The translations under genes were made by a program, and so were the position numbers. The notes beneath the pieces are model-generated. The model saw only the letters and a list, made by a program, of their open reading frames with translations. It was not told the origin of the DNA and did not search any database. From CAZAOY01 sp964486925 (GTDB taxonomy: Bacteria > Bacillota > Clostridia > Oscillospirales > Ruminococcaceae), in the NCBI GenBank assembly GCA_964486925.1, contig CAZAOY010000001.1:68737-132736 (forward strand): a DNA stretch of 64,000 nucleotides, written 5' to 3'. Every line of letters starts with the position of its first letter. Positions within the stretch are counted from its first letter, which is position 1. Of the stretch, positions 1 to 7,999 are shown piece by piece.

Positions 1-1701
1 AGATTCTATTGGAACGGATATCTTTTGGAGTGTGGTTTTATTGCTTGATTTTACAGGTGATATCCTTTGTGGCTTGCTTTTTTGTAATGATTGTTCTAAA
101 ACCTTATCTTTACGCAGTTCAAGATATTCATTAAATCCACAATCATATTGGGTAATAACACCATCTTCCATGCTCCAAACCTTGTTTGCAAATCTATTAA
201 GGAAATATCTATCATGCGAAACAAATAGCATAGTGCCGTCGAAATCCATTAGAGCATTCTCTATCCATTCCCGTGATTCGATATCAAGATGGTTAGTGGG
301 TTCGTCAAGCAGTAGAAAGTTTACTCTGCTTTGCATCATCATGCAGATTTTTAAGCGGCTTTTTTCACCGCCCGAAAGATTACAAACCTTTTTCATTACA
401 TCTTCCGCCCTAAAATGAAATCCCGCAAGGATACTTCTTGCTTTTTCTATGGACAACCCGAAGCTAAAACGCAGGGTGTCCAAAATAGTGGCGTTATTGT
501 TTTCAAACTCTATAATCTGAGGCATATACGCAAACTTTACGCTTGGACTAATCTTTATCTCACCACTATTACATGGCTCTTGGTTCATTATCATCTTTAT
601 AAGACTGGTTTTGCCGCATCCGTTTGCGCCGACAAGTGCAATTAGGTCGTTTCTAAGTATTTTATTACTTGAATTATTTAATATAACTTTTGTGCCATAG
701 CATTTACATACAGAGTCAAAACAGACAATCTCTTTTGAAGCATACTCGCCACTGTCAAACTCTGCTGTCAATGCTCTTTTCTTTGTTGGTTTCTCAACGG
801 TATCCATCTGTTCAATGCGTTTTTCCATCGCAAGAGCACGCTTTGCAAGTCCTGTATTTGATGGATTTATCTGTGCCCAAACTCGTTGCCGCTTGATAGC
901 GGCTTCAAGCTGATGAATCTTTCGTTGCTGTTGCTTGTACAGCTCTGCTTGGGTAAGGTAACGCCTTTCACGTTCTTCAACATAAAAAGAGTAGTTTCCC
1001 GAATAGAAATTTGCTTTACCATCATCAATTTCAACTATCCGTGTGACCACACGGTCAAGAAATATTCTATCGTGGGAGATAACAACCACAGTACCCGAAA
1101 AAGCATGCAAAAACTTTTCTAGCCATTCTAGTGACGCTAGATCAAGATGGTTTGTGGGTTCGTCAAGCAGGAGTATATCGCAATCCCGTAGGAGTATCCG
1201 AGCTAGATTTACCCGTGTTTTCTCACCGCCGCTTAAACTGTTAAAGATACTTTTTCTCATTCTTTCGTCGATATTCATACCGCCGCATACTTTATCTATC
1301 CTAACATCTATATCATATCCGCCAAGTCGTTCATACTCTTCCATAAGCTGACCATATCTTAAGAGAACCAAAGGATCACCATCACCTTCAATCTCCTTCA
1401 TCTGTGCAAGTATACCGGTTACTTCCTGAAAAGACGAACGAAGGATGTCCTCTACAGTGCTGTTTTGCTTAAATACAGGAATTTGCGCAAGCATCTCGAC
1501 CTTCTTACCTGTGGCTTTAGAGATACTACCGCCTTCAAAAAATTCTTCTCCTGTAATTGTTTTAAACAGTGTTGTCTTGCCCGATCCATTCCTTCCCAGC
1601 AAACCAACCTTTTCACCGCTATTTATATTAAAGGTAACACCTTGTATCACATGGTTAGAGCCATAGTATTTGTTCAGCTCATGTATCGCTATATCTATCA
1701 T
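1..1701 (-). CDS. ABC-F family ATPase, 3' end outside window
   Basis: The minus-strand frame stays open from an ATG at 1701 to the window edge, giving 567 residues without a stop. Two ATP-binding cassettes are visible and no membrane segment: Walker A GRNGSGKTT near residue 36, signature LSGGEKTR near 155, Walker B LLLDEPTNHLD near 178; then GANGCGKTS near 357, LSGGEKSR near 443 and a second LLLDEPTNHLD near 465, each followed by a SHDR switch. This is the ABC-F architecture of soluble ribosome-binding ATPases, which include antibiotic ribosome-protection factors and housekeeping translation factors. The start is supported by AAAGGAG nine bases upstream. A translated leader and a terminator-like hairpin precede it, which favours the antibiotic-inducible kind; that part is inference. 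Confidence 0.93.
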   Translation of the reverse strand, partial: MIDIAIHELNKYYGSNHVIQGVTFNINSGEKVGLLGRNGSGKTTLFKTITGEEFFEGGSISKATGKKVEMLAQIPVFKQNSTVEDILRSSFQEVTGILAQMKEIEGDGDPLVLLRYGQLMEEYERLGGYDIDVRIDKVCGGMNIDERMRKSIFNSLSGGEKTRVNLARILLRDCDILLLDEPTNHLDLASLEWLEKFLHAFSGTVVVISHDRIFLDRVVTRIVEIDDGKANFYSGNYSFYVEERERRYLTQAELYKQQQRKIHQLEAAIKRQRVWAQINPSNTGLAKRALAMEKRIEQMDTVEKPTKKRALTAEFDSGEYASKEIVCFDSVCKCYGTKVILNNSSNKILRNDLIALVGANGCGKTSLIKMIMNQEPCNSGEIKISPSVKFAYMPQIIEFENNNATILDTLRFSFGLSIEKARSILAGFHFRAEDVMKKVCNLSGGEKSRLKICMMMQSRVNFLLLDEPTNHLDIESREWIENALMDFDGTMLFVSHDRYFLNRFANKVWSMEDGVITQYDCGFNEYLELRKDKVLEQSLQKSKPQRISPVKSSNKTTLQKISVPIES

Positions 1702-1726
1702 AATTAAACACTCCTTTATATCTGGA

Positions 1727-1765
1727 CATAAAAATACCCTATACAGTTGTTTTGACTGCACAGGG
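1727..1765 (-). promoter_or_regulatory. Attenuator-like terminator hairpin before the ABC-F gene
   Basis: On the minus-strand RNA, CCCUGUGCAGU (1765-1755) pairs with ACUGUAUAGGG (1747-1737) over 11 positions with only two G-U pairs. The stem is followed by UAUUUUUAU. It lies between the leader ORF stop (1789) and the ABC-F ribosome binding site, so it can stop transcription before the gene. Readthrough would be needed for expression. Confidence 0.65.
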
Positions 1766-1788
1766 AAACCAAACATAAAGAAGCGGAG

Positions 1789-2016
1789 CTATACCACTAT
1801 TTTACGCGGTGACAGGCATTCAAAACAATCTGTTTTTTGAAAAAGGGCATAGTAACCCCTTGTATTGGCAAAATTTGCTGAAAGCTGGTTGTTTGCTCTT
1901 GCCAAAAGGGCGCAGTTATCCCTTGTACCCATCATTTTGAATGTAAAACGGCGCACTACGTCATTACCCAGATATAATCTATAGTTTAGTAATTGCACCA
2001 AAAAAGACTTGTTCAT
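1789..2016 (-). CDS. 75-residue leader ORF upstream of ABC-F gene
   Basis: I do not recognise this protein. The ATG at 2016 is preceded by AAAGGTGGTGA at good spacing; a GTG four codons earlier is possible but too close to the binding site. The peptide is basic and contains an internal duplication: TRDNCALLARAN and TRGYYALFQKTD, 21 codons apart. The same DNA forms hairpins of the AAGGG...CCCTT type. It is the only ORF between a consensus promoter (2050-2078) and the ABC-F attenuator. A role as a regulatory leader whose translation controls the hairpin is my inference; a small independent protein is the alternative. Confidence 0.55.
   Translation of the reverse strand: MNKSFLVQLLNYRLYLGNDVVRRFTFKMMGTRDNCALLARANNQLSANFANTRGYYALFQKTDCFECLSPRKIVV
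1838..1928 (-). repeat. Duplicated hairpin unit inside the leader ORF
   Basis: Two related segments, 1902-1928 and 1838-1865, lie 63 bases apart in the same reading frame. On the minus strand both read TACAAGGG, about nine bases, then CCCTTTT. Each can fold as a short AAGGG/CCCTT stem, and the downstream copy is followed by a run of T. Confidence 0.5.
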
Positions 2017-2049
2017 GCTTGTCACCACCTTTCATTATAAGTTGATAAT

Positions 2050-2078
2050 AGTATATACCTTTTTTACCGTTTTGTCAA
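2050..2078 (-). promoter_or_regulatory. Sigma-A promoter for leader and ABC-F gene
   Basis: Minus strand TTGACA (2078-2073), 17-base spacer, TATACT (2055-2050). This is close to consensus, and the predicted transcript would start about 25 bases before the leader ATG. Confidence 0.75.
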
Positions 2079-2087
2079 GCGAAATAT

Positions 2088-2110
2088 AAAAAACCAACCT
2101 GTAAATTGGT
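2088..2110 (-). terminator. Terminator of the cof-GNAT-yqeK operon
   Basis: Minus strand ACCAA, eight-base loop, TTGGT followed by TTTTT. It lies 27 bases past the yqeK stop and just upstream of the leader promoter. Confidence 0.55.
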
Positions 2111-2136
2111 ATAAAACTTTTTAGATACCTTAAACC

Positions 2137-2763
2137 CTAGCTATTCCTTTCTACTCCAGTGTGAAGTAGTAGCTCCTCCATCCCCTGATTAAACCAACTA
2201 TGTGGATACAAAATCAGCTTATGCTCCATGATATACTGCATATAGGCAAGGGATGCCGCCTCTAGCGAAGTGTCCAAGGCCTGCTTTACATCATCATAAA
2301 AAGGCGGTAATCCGTCTTGATCCCACGATAGCTTATCCGCAATAAATAACGTCATATCATACTCATTATAGTCAGCCTTTAGTGTGGAATGACATTCTAT
2401 AGCTGATAGAATACGCTCATCCGTTATCTTAAAATCCTGCATAGCAATTAACCGCGATATCCTTTGATGTAGTATAAATGGATACCGATTCTCCGATTCG
2501 TCGATATACATACCCTTCTCTTTTGCATAGCTTAGCATATCGGTTGGCGAGATTACAGCGCTTATATCATGAAGATAGCCGCAGATCCTAGCTACATCTT
2601 CATCAAGACCATACTGTCTAGCAATTATTACGCAAGTGTCAGCAACTGCCTTTACATGAGCGGCGGTTTTATCCTTACTATTTAGAGTTAATAGATTAGT
2701 TGTGGTACCTTCAATATCCTGCGTAAAAGCCGTAAGTTTTACATATGGGAATAACGATAACAT
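2137..2763 (-). CDS. yqeK: HD-domain phosphohydrolase, YqeK-like
   Basis: This 208-residue protein has the HD layout of the YqeK family: a helix with H36 (AAHVKAV), then the YLHDIS metal-binding doublet near residue 65, LHQ near 98, an ECHST segment near 122 and an IADKL motif near 140. Bacterial YqeK proteins hydrolyse diadenosine tetraphosphate symmetrically. Family members usually read HDxxK where this one has HDISAV, so the substrate is less certain than the fold. It is last in a minus-strand operon, 57 bases after the GNAT gene, and is followed by a small terminator. In many Firmicutes yqeK sits beside nadD; here it does not. Confidence 0.75.
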   Translation of the reverse strand: MLSLFPYVKLTAFTQDIEGTTTNLLTLNSKDKTAAHVKAVADTCVIIARQYGLDEDVARICGYLHDISAVISPTDMLSYAKEKGMYIDESENRYPFILHQRISRLIAMQDFKITDERILSAIECHSTLKADYNEYDMTLFIADKLSWDQDGLPPFYDDVKQALDTSLEAASLAYMQYIMEHKLILYPHSWFNQGMEELLLHTGVERNS

Positions 2764-2820
2764 TATAATTACCTCGCTTTATACTGTGTTGTACTGATAT
2801 GATTTTGGTCAGAACTATTC

Positions 2821-3297
2821 CTACGGTAAGATTATCTCAAATTCAAACTCATGTAAAAGTGGGATGTTATCCATGCCGATCATAGGGATGGACGGCTTTA
2901 ACTCTCTAGAACGGTGGAGCGCATTAATATGCACCGCAGTTAAGCTAAATCCGAATCGCTGATAGAATCGTATAGCGCTAATATTATCGTTAGTGGTGAT
3001 TAGCCACACACGACCACATCCCTCCTGCTTTGCAACCTGGATAACTTCATTAATTAATGATGAACCTATACCTTTTCCTTCGCTAAGACTGTTAAGGGTG
3101 GTAATCTCGCACCCGTTGCCTACAATGTTATAGGTAACACACCCTAACACCCGCTCTCCATCAATAGCCACAAACCCATGGGATTTAGAGGTATCGATAA
3201 CGTGACCACGTGTTATTATTAACGGTCCTGACCATTCTTCTTTTATAAGCTCATCCACCTGATGGCGAAAACGCTTATCTACTTTTATAATCTGCAT
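2821..3297 (-). CDS. GNAT family N-acetyltransferase
   Basis: The 158-residue product has the acetyl-CoA binding motif A of GNAT enzymes, SEGKGIGSSLI near residue 80, followed by the TNDNISAIRFYQRFGF segment typical of motif B. It should transfer an acetyl group from acetyl-CoA to an amine; the acceptor cannot be read from sequence. The ATG at 3297 is chosen because it overlaps the upstream stop as TAATG and has GGAGGGG nine bases ahead; a TTG two codons earlier is too close to that site. The overlap implies translational coupling with the phosphatase gene. Confidence 0.85.
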   Translation of the reverse strand: MQIIKVDKRFRHQVDELIKEEWSGPLIITRGHVIDTSKSHGFVAIDGERVLGCVTYNIVGNGCEITTLNSLSEGKGIGSSLINEVIQVAKQEGCGRVWLITTNDNISAIRFYQRFGFSLTAVHINALHRSRELKPSIPMIGMDNIPLLHEFEFEIILP

Positions 3298-4079
3298 TAA
3301 CAAGCCCCTCCTGGTAGTACTCTTTCATCCAACCACCCTGCCACTCCGTCGTTATCGTTTGTATCACAGATAAAGTCGGCAACTGCCTTCGCCTCGTCAA
3401 TAGCGTTTGCAACGGCGACACCGATACCACATCCTCTAATCATCTCGATATCGTTATAATCATCCCCAAAAGCGGCAAACTGCGATGTTGGAACATCTAA
3501 ATAGCTAGAAAGCTTTTGTAACGCTATAGATTTATCAGCGGTAACACTTGCAAATCTACACCATGCTTCACCTGAAAAGTGTATAACGCTACATTCGGGA
3601 TACTTTTGTAAAAGCTGTTTTGCATAGCTTTGGTCAAAGATTTCGGAGGTTATTTTATATGTATCTTGACCTAACGGTTTGTTAAAATCATAATAGATAC
3701 CATGCAGATAATCGGGGTGGTCGGCGGGACTAGAGTAGCTTACATAGTAGCCACTGTCACAGTCCACGGTAATTTCACCGACTAAGTCGCTAGTTACCAT
3801 CTCATAAATTAATCTATCCGAAATGCTAGCGGGTAACACCGAACGATAGATGGTTTTGTCACTACAGCGCACCAGTGCACCTCCACAGGAGATGACGATA
3901 TCGGGGTTAATCCTATCAATATACCGTTTCGCAGAAACCTCCGAGCGGGCAGTTGCGATAGCGGTGACAATCCCCCTCTCCCTACACTGCTTAAATATCG
4001 ATACTGTGTAATCGGATATGTTTTTGTCCGTCCTAAGCAATGTACGGTCAAGGTCGGTAACTACTAGTTTAATATCCAT
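3297..4079 (-). CDS. Cof-type HAD phosphatase
   Basis: The 260-residue protein belongs to the Cof/YidA branch of HAD hydrolases. It starts with the nucleophile motif DLDRTLL near residue 8, has a large C2-type cap in the middle, the DKSIAL lysine motif near 200 and ends with the metal motif GDDYNDIEMI. Such enzymes dephosphorylate sugar phosphates, nucleotides or cofactors, usually with broad specificity. The ATG at 4079 follows AAAGGAGG with ten bases between; an upstream start would lack a binding site. First gene of a three-gene operon with its own promoter at 4176-4204. Confidence 0.9.
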   Translation of the reverse strand: MDIKLVVTDLDRTLLRTDKNISDYTVSIFKQCRERGIVTAIATARSEVSAKRYIDRINPDIVISCGGALVRCSDKTIYRSVLPASISDRLIYEMVTSDLVGEITVDCDSGYYVSYSSPADHPDYLHGIYYDFNKPLGQDTYKITSEIFDQSYAKQLLQKYPECSVIHFSGEAWCRFASVTADKSIALQKLSSYLDVPTSQFAAFGDDYNDIEMIRGCGIGVAVANAIDEAKAVADFICDTNDNDGVAGWLDERVLPGGAC

Positions 4080-4175
4080 CTTGGCAATACCTCCTTTATT
4101 ATGTAGTGTCACAAGATTAGTAATTTGGGTTTGATTTATCAGGTTAACGCTAGGGTATTAAATCCTCTTTACTGT

Positions 4176-4204
4176 ATTATACTGTTTTTTACAGCTAAAA
4201 TCAA
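4176..4204 (-). promoter_or_regulatory. Sigma-A promoter of the cof operon
   Basis: Minus strand TTGATT (4204-4199), 17-base spacer, TATAAT (4181-4176). It points into the phosphatase gene and is back to back with the DeoR promoter. Confidence 0.75.
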
Positions 4205-4305
4205 GAAAAAGTTATAGCTTTAATTGTTATTTTTAGTGTAGTTATCATACACGTTCAATATTATTAAGGGTTATTAATGATAGTGCTTTTATTTGTAAAA
4301 AATCA

Positions 4306-4334
4306 TTGACAAACATTAATTATCATGATATAAT
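4306..4334 (+). promoter_or_regulatory. Consensus sigma-A promoter of the DeoR gene
   Basis: TTGACA, 17 bases, TATAAT: an exact match to both hexamers, 62 bases upstream of the start codon. Confidence 0.85.
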
Positions 4335-4335
4335 G

Positions 4336-4378
4336 TTAATAAAGATGAATGAAGGTCGACATTTATTCTCTTTATTAA
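4336..4378. promoter_or_regulatory. Candidate operator, 10-bp inverted repeat
   Basis: TTAATAAAGA (4336-4345) is repeated exactly in inverse as TCTTTATTAA (4369-4378). It begins two bases after the -10 hexamer and covers the transcription start and leader of the DeoR gene, the place expected for autoregulation. Binding by this regulator is inferred. Confidence 0.5.
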
Positions 4379-4396
4379 TTTTAGCGAGGTAATAGT

Positions 4397-5176
4397 ATGT
4401 TTATCGAAGAAAGACATCAGGCAATTTTAGATGTAATCAAGGAAAAAGGTAGGATTTCCATTGGAGAGATACAGGAAAAATATGATGTTTCGGTGGATTC
4501 TGCACGGAGAGATTTAAGGATACTTGAAGAAAAAGGATTACTAAAACGCACGCACGGGGGAGCAATTCCAATACTATCTGTTGGTTCATTCCCTCCAAGG
4601 CATCGTGATTTTGACAATATGGACATTGATGAGCATTATGACGCTATCTCCAAGAGGGCGGCCTCCTTTGTTAAAGAAGGTGATGTCATCTATCTGACAA
4701 GTGGTAGCTTTGGATTCATAATGCTAAGATACCTTCCTAAGGATATAACCTACACTATGGTACTTAACTCGCCAACCCTAGCGGATAGATTTAAGTACTG
4801 GGATAATATAACGGTGTATCTTGCGGGGGGAAGGATGCGTTTAAACGGCGGGTCTGCAATGGTGGATAGCATGGCGACAGCCTTTATCAAAAACCTTCAT
4901 TTTGACCTAAGCTTTATTACGGGAGCGGGGGTTACTGCGGCATTTGGTCTATCCAATGGTACAGACGAAACTGCAACATTTCAAAGGGCTGTTATTGAAA
5001 ACTCAAGGCAGAGTATACTGCTAATGCCTTGTCAAAAGGTTGGGACAGACGCTTTTGTAAAGGTAGCTGAGATTGATAGATTTGATAGGATGATAACCGA
5101 TTGGGAAGCGGTAGAGGATGAGCTAGTAAAGATTGAAGAAGCGGGTGTAGAAGTTATAGTGGCAGATAAGAAGTAA
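4397..5176 (+). CDS. DeoR-family transcriptional regulator
   Basis: The 259-residue product has a DeoR-type winged helix at the N terminus: RHQAILDVIKEKG at residue 6, then SARRDLRILEEKGLLKRTHGGA near 35-56, which is the family signature. The rest is a DeoR C-terminal sensor domain of the phosphosugar-binding fold (AGGRMRLNGGSAM near 142). DeoR proteins usually repress sugar or nucleoside catabolic genes and respond to a phosphorylated sugar. Here no catabolic gene follows: a terminator closes the gene at once, so its targets are elsewhere or are the divergent HAD phosphatase operon. Confidence 0.92.
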   Translation: MFIEERHQAILDVIKEKGRISIGEIQEKYDVSVDSARRDLRILEEKGLLKRTHGGAIPILSVGSFPPRHRDFDNMDIDEHYDAISKRAASFVKEGDVIYLTSGSFGFIMLRYLPKDITYTMVLNSPTLADRFKYWDNITVYLAGGRMRLNGGSAMVDSMATAFIKNLHFDLSFITGAGVTAAFGLSNGTDETATFQRAVIENSRQSILLMPCQKVGTDAFVKVAEIDRFDRMITDWEAVEDELVKIEEAGVEVIVADKK

Positions 5177-5183
5177 AACTAAG

Positions 5184-5212
5184 ACAGGGCGGATTTTCTG
5201 CCCTGTTTTGTT
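5184..5212 (+). terminator. Terminator of the DeoR gene
   Basis: ACAGGGC (5184-5190) and GCCCTGT (5200-5206) form a perfect GC-rich stem followed by TTTTGTT. Confidence 0.85.
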
Positions 5213-5295
5213 AGGGGTGTGTTTAGGTTGTATAGGATAAATCTATATATTTACATATAATTAATAAAGTGTCAACAACTATTTTAGTAAAAATA

Positions 5296-5304
5296 TGGTA
5301 TAAT
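5296..5304 (+). promoter_or_regulatory. Extended -10 promoter for the 110-residue protein
   Basis: TGGTATAAT has the TGn extension before a perfect -10 hexamer. No good -35 is present, as is usual for extended -10 promoters. Confidence 0.45.
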
Positions 5305-5398
5305 ACCACTAATACATATTATTAGTTTATCTACAAGCGCTTTTGCTCTTTTATGTGCCGAAACTGCAGTTTAGGTAGGCTATCAAGGAGGTTACAGT

Positions 5399-5731
5399 AT
5401 GGATGCTTTTACACTTCACGAAAGATTTATTAAACCACTAGCACAGCAGGGAAAAACTGCTGTCGAATGTGCAAGGGTGCTTGCCGCAGATGTAGAATGT
5501 AAAAATCTGCCTCTGGAAATAATAATTGAAGCAATGGCTGGTACCGGATATCCAGCGGAGGCGACGCTTCGTGGCGGCGTAGAGTTTGTACATATCACTG
5601 GAGGAGAATCAAAACTGGCAGCCACAGTTATTCTACTAAAAAAGATGAACTATCCTGATAATGAAATTGAAAATGCTCTTCAGTCATACATTTCTATGCC
5701 ACAGATTAAAAGTCTGCTTAGCTCTTGTTGA
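5399..5731 (+). CDS. Small hypothetical protein, 110 residues
   Basis: I do not recognise a family. It has a strong AAGGAGGTTACAG binding site directly ahead of the ATG and a promoter and terminator of its own, so it is very probably expressed as a single gene. The sequence is soluble and mostly helical in character, with no signal peptide, membrane segment or cysteine pair. A short glycine-rich stretch (AMAGTGYP, LRGGVEFV, ITGGE) occupies the middle. Confidence 0.7.
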   Translation: MDAFTLHERFIKPLAQQGKTAVECARVLAADVECKNLPLEIIIEAMAGTGYPAEATLRGGVEFVHITGGESKLAATVILLKKMNYPDNEIENALQSYISMPQIKSLLSSC

Positions 5732-5760
5732 TCCCCGATTATGGGTTTCATGAAAAATTA

Positions 5761-5806
5761 TACATATAAAATCGACCTGACACCAATCAGGTCGATTTTA
5801 TATGTA
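5761..5806. terminator. Bidirectional terminator, 20-bp perfect hairpin
   Basis: A perfect 20-bp inverted repeat with a six-base loop (5781-5786) lies between two convergent genes. The core GACCTGA/TCAGGTC is flanked by AAAATC and GATTTT, so either strand gives a GC stem followed by U residues. Confidence 0.75.
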
Positions 5807-5834
5807 CCCATATTATCCGTGGTTAGTAAAGGTA

Positions 5835-6371
5835 TTATCGTCCTAAAAGGACAGTACCATTATACTGCTTTGCAATATAGTCGATATTTTCTGAAATAGG
5901 ATTAGTACCGTCTAGTTTAATAATAGGGCAGGTTAAGGTTTTCGCCCAGTCATCAATTTTAGAGAGGTCACGCGTCCTCACAAACTCGATAAACCTCTGT
6001 TCCTGCTCGTACATATCCCCGCCTGCTAAAACTCTCTCACCATACCGTTTCTGTGATCTGCGTTTAACCCGATCCAAGCGGGTATCAATGGGTGCCCATA
6101 AAAAGACTGCAAGTCTATACATTGACGTTATCTCATCTCCTAGATCACCAATTACCGAGGAGAGCACGAATGACCCGTGTCTATGTATATCATCAAGGAT
6201 AAGCTTTATCACCGTATCCTTATCACGTGATTTTGTATAGGGAATTTTAGATTTTTCAAAGTAGTAATCCTCTACATCTATATGCTTAACTTGTAATACA
6301 CGGGCTAACTTACGTCCAAGCGTCGTCTTGCCGCTCCCGTTCGCACCAAACAAAACTATTCCGCTCGGCAT
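5835..6371 (-). CDS. P-loop nucleotide kinase-like protein
   Basis: The 178-residue protein begins with a hydrophobic strand and Walker A motif GANGSGKTT (residues 9-17), then an ID-x-ED-YY segment (near 36) and a basic lid-like region RLDRVKRRSQKRYG near 118. This matches the AAA_18/adenylate kinase-like group of small P-loop kinases, which phosphorylate nucleotides, sugars or other small molecules. The substrate cannot be assigned. A GGGAG ribosome binding site lies eight bases before the ATG. It is convergent with the small plus-strand gene and shares its terminator hairpin. Confidence 0.75.
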   Translation of the reverse strand: MPSGIVLFGANGSGKTTLGRKLARVLQVKHIDVEDYYFEKSKIPYTKSRDKDTVIKLILDDIHRHGSFVLSSVIGDLGDEITSMYRLAVFLWAPIDTRLDRVKRRSQKRYGERVLAGGDMYEQEQRFIEFVRTRDLSKIDDWAKTLTCPIIKLDGTNPISENIDYIAKQYNGTVLLGR

Positions 6372-6432
6372 AGAACTCTCCCATTTAAATAAAGGCGATG
6401 AGGATTTTGTTGCTTTTTAGTAGATAGATAAT

Positions 6433-7023
6433 CTATTCTTTATCAATAAATCCCATAGCGTTCTTTACTATCTGCATTTGCTCTTTCGAGGTTAACAGTT
6501 CCAACAATGTAAAAGCTACATCTGGTGCGGTTTCAGGACAATATGATGTAATAATATTACCATCCAAAACCAACCTTTCGTTTACTACATTAACGCCAAA
6601 TTCTGCTAACTGCTTTTGTCTGATAGCACCTTTTAGGTGGTATGTGGTTGCCTTTCTACCATTTAGCACCCCACTTTTACCAACAGGAAGTGCCCCTACG
6701 CATATAGTGGCAATAATTTTACCTTCTTTATTAAATTCCCTAATTAGATTGAGGAAACGTTCACTATAGGCTTCTTCATAAAAACCATACTCTTCAAACC
6801 CGCCAGGGATGGCAAGTGCATCATAATCTCTGGTATCTATTTCGTCGATATTTTTATCAACAACAATTGGTATATTAAAGGTACTAACCACGGTTTTCTC
6901 AAAACCACATGTAACTACAGATACATCATACCCATAATCATTGCGAGCCCATCCCAATATATCAATAAATACGCTCGCTTCCATTGTTTCAAATCCTTTT
7001 GCCAATAAAAGTAATACCCTCAT
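6433..7023 (-). CDS. DJ-1/PfpI family protein
   Basis: The 196-residue product matches the DJ-1/ThiJ family: N-terminal strand MRVLLLLAKGFE with the conserved glutamate, AIPGGFEE near residue 78 and the nucleophilic elbow ATICVGAL with its cysteine near 105, followed by a histidine (TYHL). DJ-1 proteins act as deglycases, chaperones or amidases; the exact role here is unknown. The start at 7023 follows AGGAGG at nine bases; the longer reading has no binding site. Confidence 0.88.
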   Translation of the reverse strand: MRVLLLLAKGFETMEASVFIDILGWARNDYGYDVSVVTCGFEKTVVSTFNIPIVVDKNIDEIDTRDYDALAIPGGFEEYGFYEEAYSERFLNLIREFNKEGKIIATICVGALPVGKSGVLNGRKATTYHLKGAIRQKQLAEFGVNVVNERLVLDGNIITSYCPETAPDVAFTLLELLTSKEQMQIVKNAMGFIDKE

Positions 7024-7108
7024 TTTTATAGTCCTCCTAAGGTTAGTCATTAAATTAAGTGGTAATCAATATCACACATGGCTGGTCGCGTGGAATATTG
7101 CTAGTCAG

Positions 7109-7636
7109 CTATACCCTAACATTAAGCTTTAATGCTTTTGGTGTAACATCAAGAACAACAACTCCATCAGGTTTATATATTTTAGGGTCATCAATAGCAA
7201 CCTTAGGCATAGGGGTGTTCGCCATCTGTATTAATGCGTCCGCACTAATCTCTAATGAGTCCTCGTTATTAATCCTAGGAGAAGAACTATCTAAAGGAAC
7301 ACTTCCATCTACCGCTGTGTCCGCTTCACTATTAGTAGTTGCATTAACTCCTTTGTCTGACGCCGATTTGTTAAGCTGTGCTTCTTCCTCGGCCTCCTTC
7401 TCTAGTTTAGCGTTTTCTTGTGCTTTTGTTAATTCTTCACTAGCATTGTTAATTGCTGACCCAGCTTTTGCTAACTCTTTTGTTCCGTATCCCATAGCAC
7501 GATTCACTAAATCCATATCAGGCTTTGTTTTCTTTAATTCATTAGACGCCATAGTAATAGGTTTTATTGCAAGTTTGCTGTATAAATTAGCTGAGACTAA
7601 AGAGAATTGAACCCCTGATGTTATTAAATTACTCAT
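7109..7636 (-). CDS. Hypothetical protein with coiled-coil and low-complexity middle
   Basis: I do not recognise this 175-residue protein. The N-terminal part (SNLITSGVQFSLVSANLYSK) is moderately hydrophobic and is followed by a Lys/Glu/Ala-rich segment (ELTKAQENAKLEKEAEEEA) that looks like a coiled coil, then a Ser/Asp-rich linker and a short ordered tail (DGVVVLDVTPKALKL). The start at 7636 is preferred because AAAGG lies ten bases upstream; ATGs or alternatives up to 7690 are open. A TATAAT sits at 7703-7698 but without a convincing -35. Confidence 0.55.
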   Translation of the reverse strand: MSNLITSGVQFSLVSANLYSKLAIKPITMASNELKKTKPDMDLVNRAMGYGTKELAKAGSAINNASEELTKAQENAKLEKEAEEEAQLNKSASDKGVNATTNSEADTAVDGSVPLDSSSPRINNEDSLEISADALIQMANTPMPKVAIDDPKIYKPDGVVVLDVTPKALKLNVRV

Positions 7637-7999
7637 AAAATCAAAACCTTTCATATTACTCAAAGTCGAGGGTTTACGTTTATTACCCATCTTACAGATT
7701 ATATCGGCAAAATCTTGCCAAATATTAGGGTATGAAAATGTAAAATGTTTTAAGAAATTGGTAGATTGGTGTTGTGATATACCTTGTTATTAAATATTTG
7801 TTATTGCGTGTTGTTCAAAAGAGTTAGCCGGTGATATGCTCATAATCTTATGTGTATTCTACTCATATTGATATGGTGCATAAGGTAAGATTACGGTCTC
7901 CACAAGACCATTTCACTACAGCACCTCTATTCTCCCAAAATTACAGCAAACATTACCTCCCCATCCATACAAGCACGGTATCGGTTTCCACTACGCCCA
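7637..7999. other. Non-coding stretch
   Basis: Apart from a -10-like TATAAT (7703-7698, minus) and a small inverted repeat GGCAAAATCTTGCC (7706-7719), I see no gene, RNA or terminator here. The upstream extension of the flanking ORF to 7690 is possible. Confidence 0.4.

Noticed and set aside
32..1707. Several plus-strand ORFs opposite the ABC-F gene
   Set aside because: All are antisense shadows; the minus frame carries two complete ATPase cassettes.
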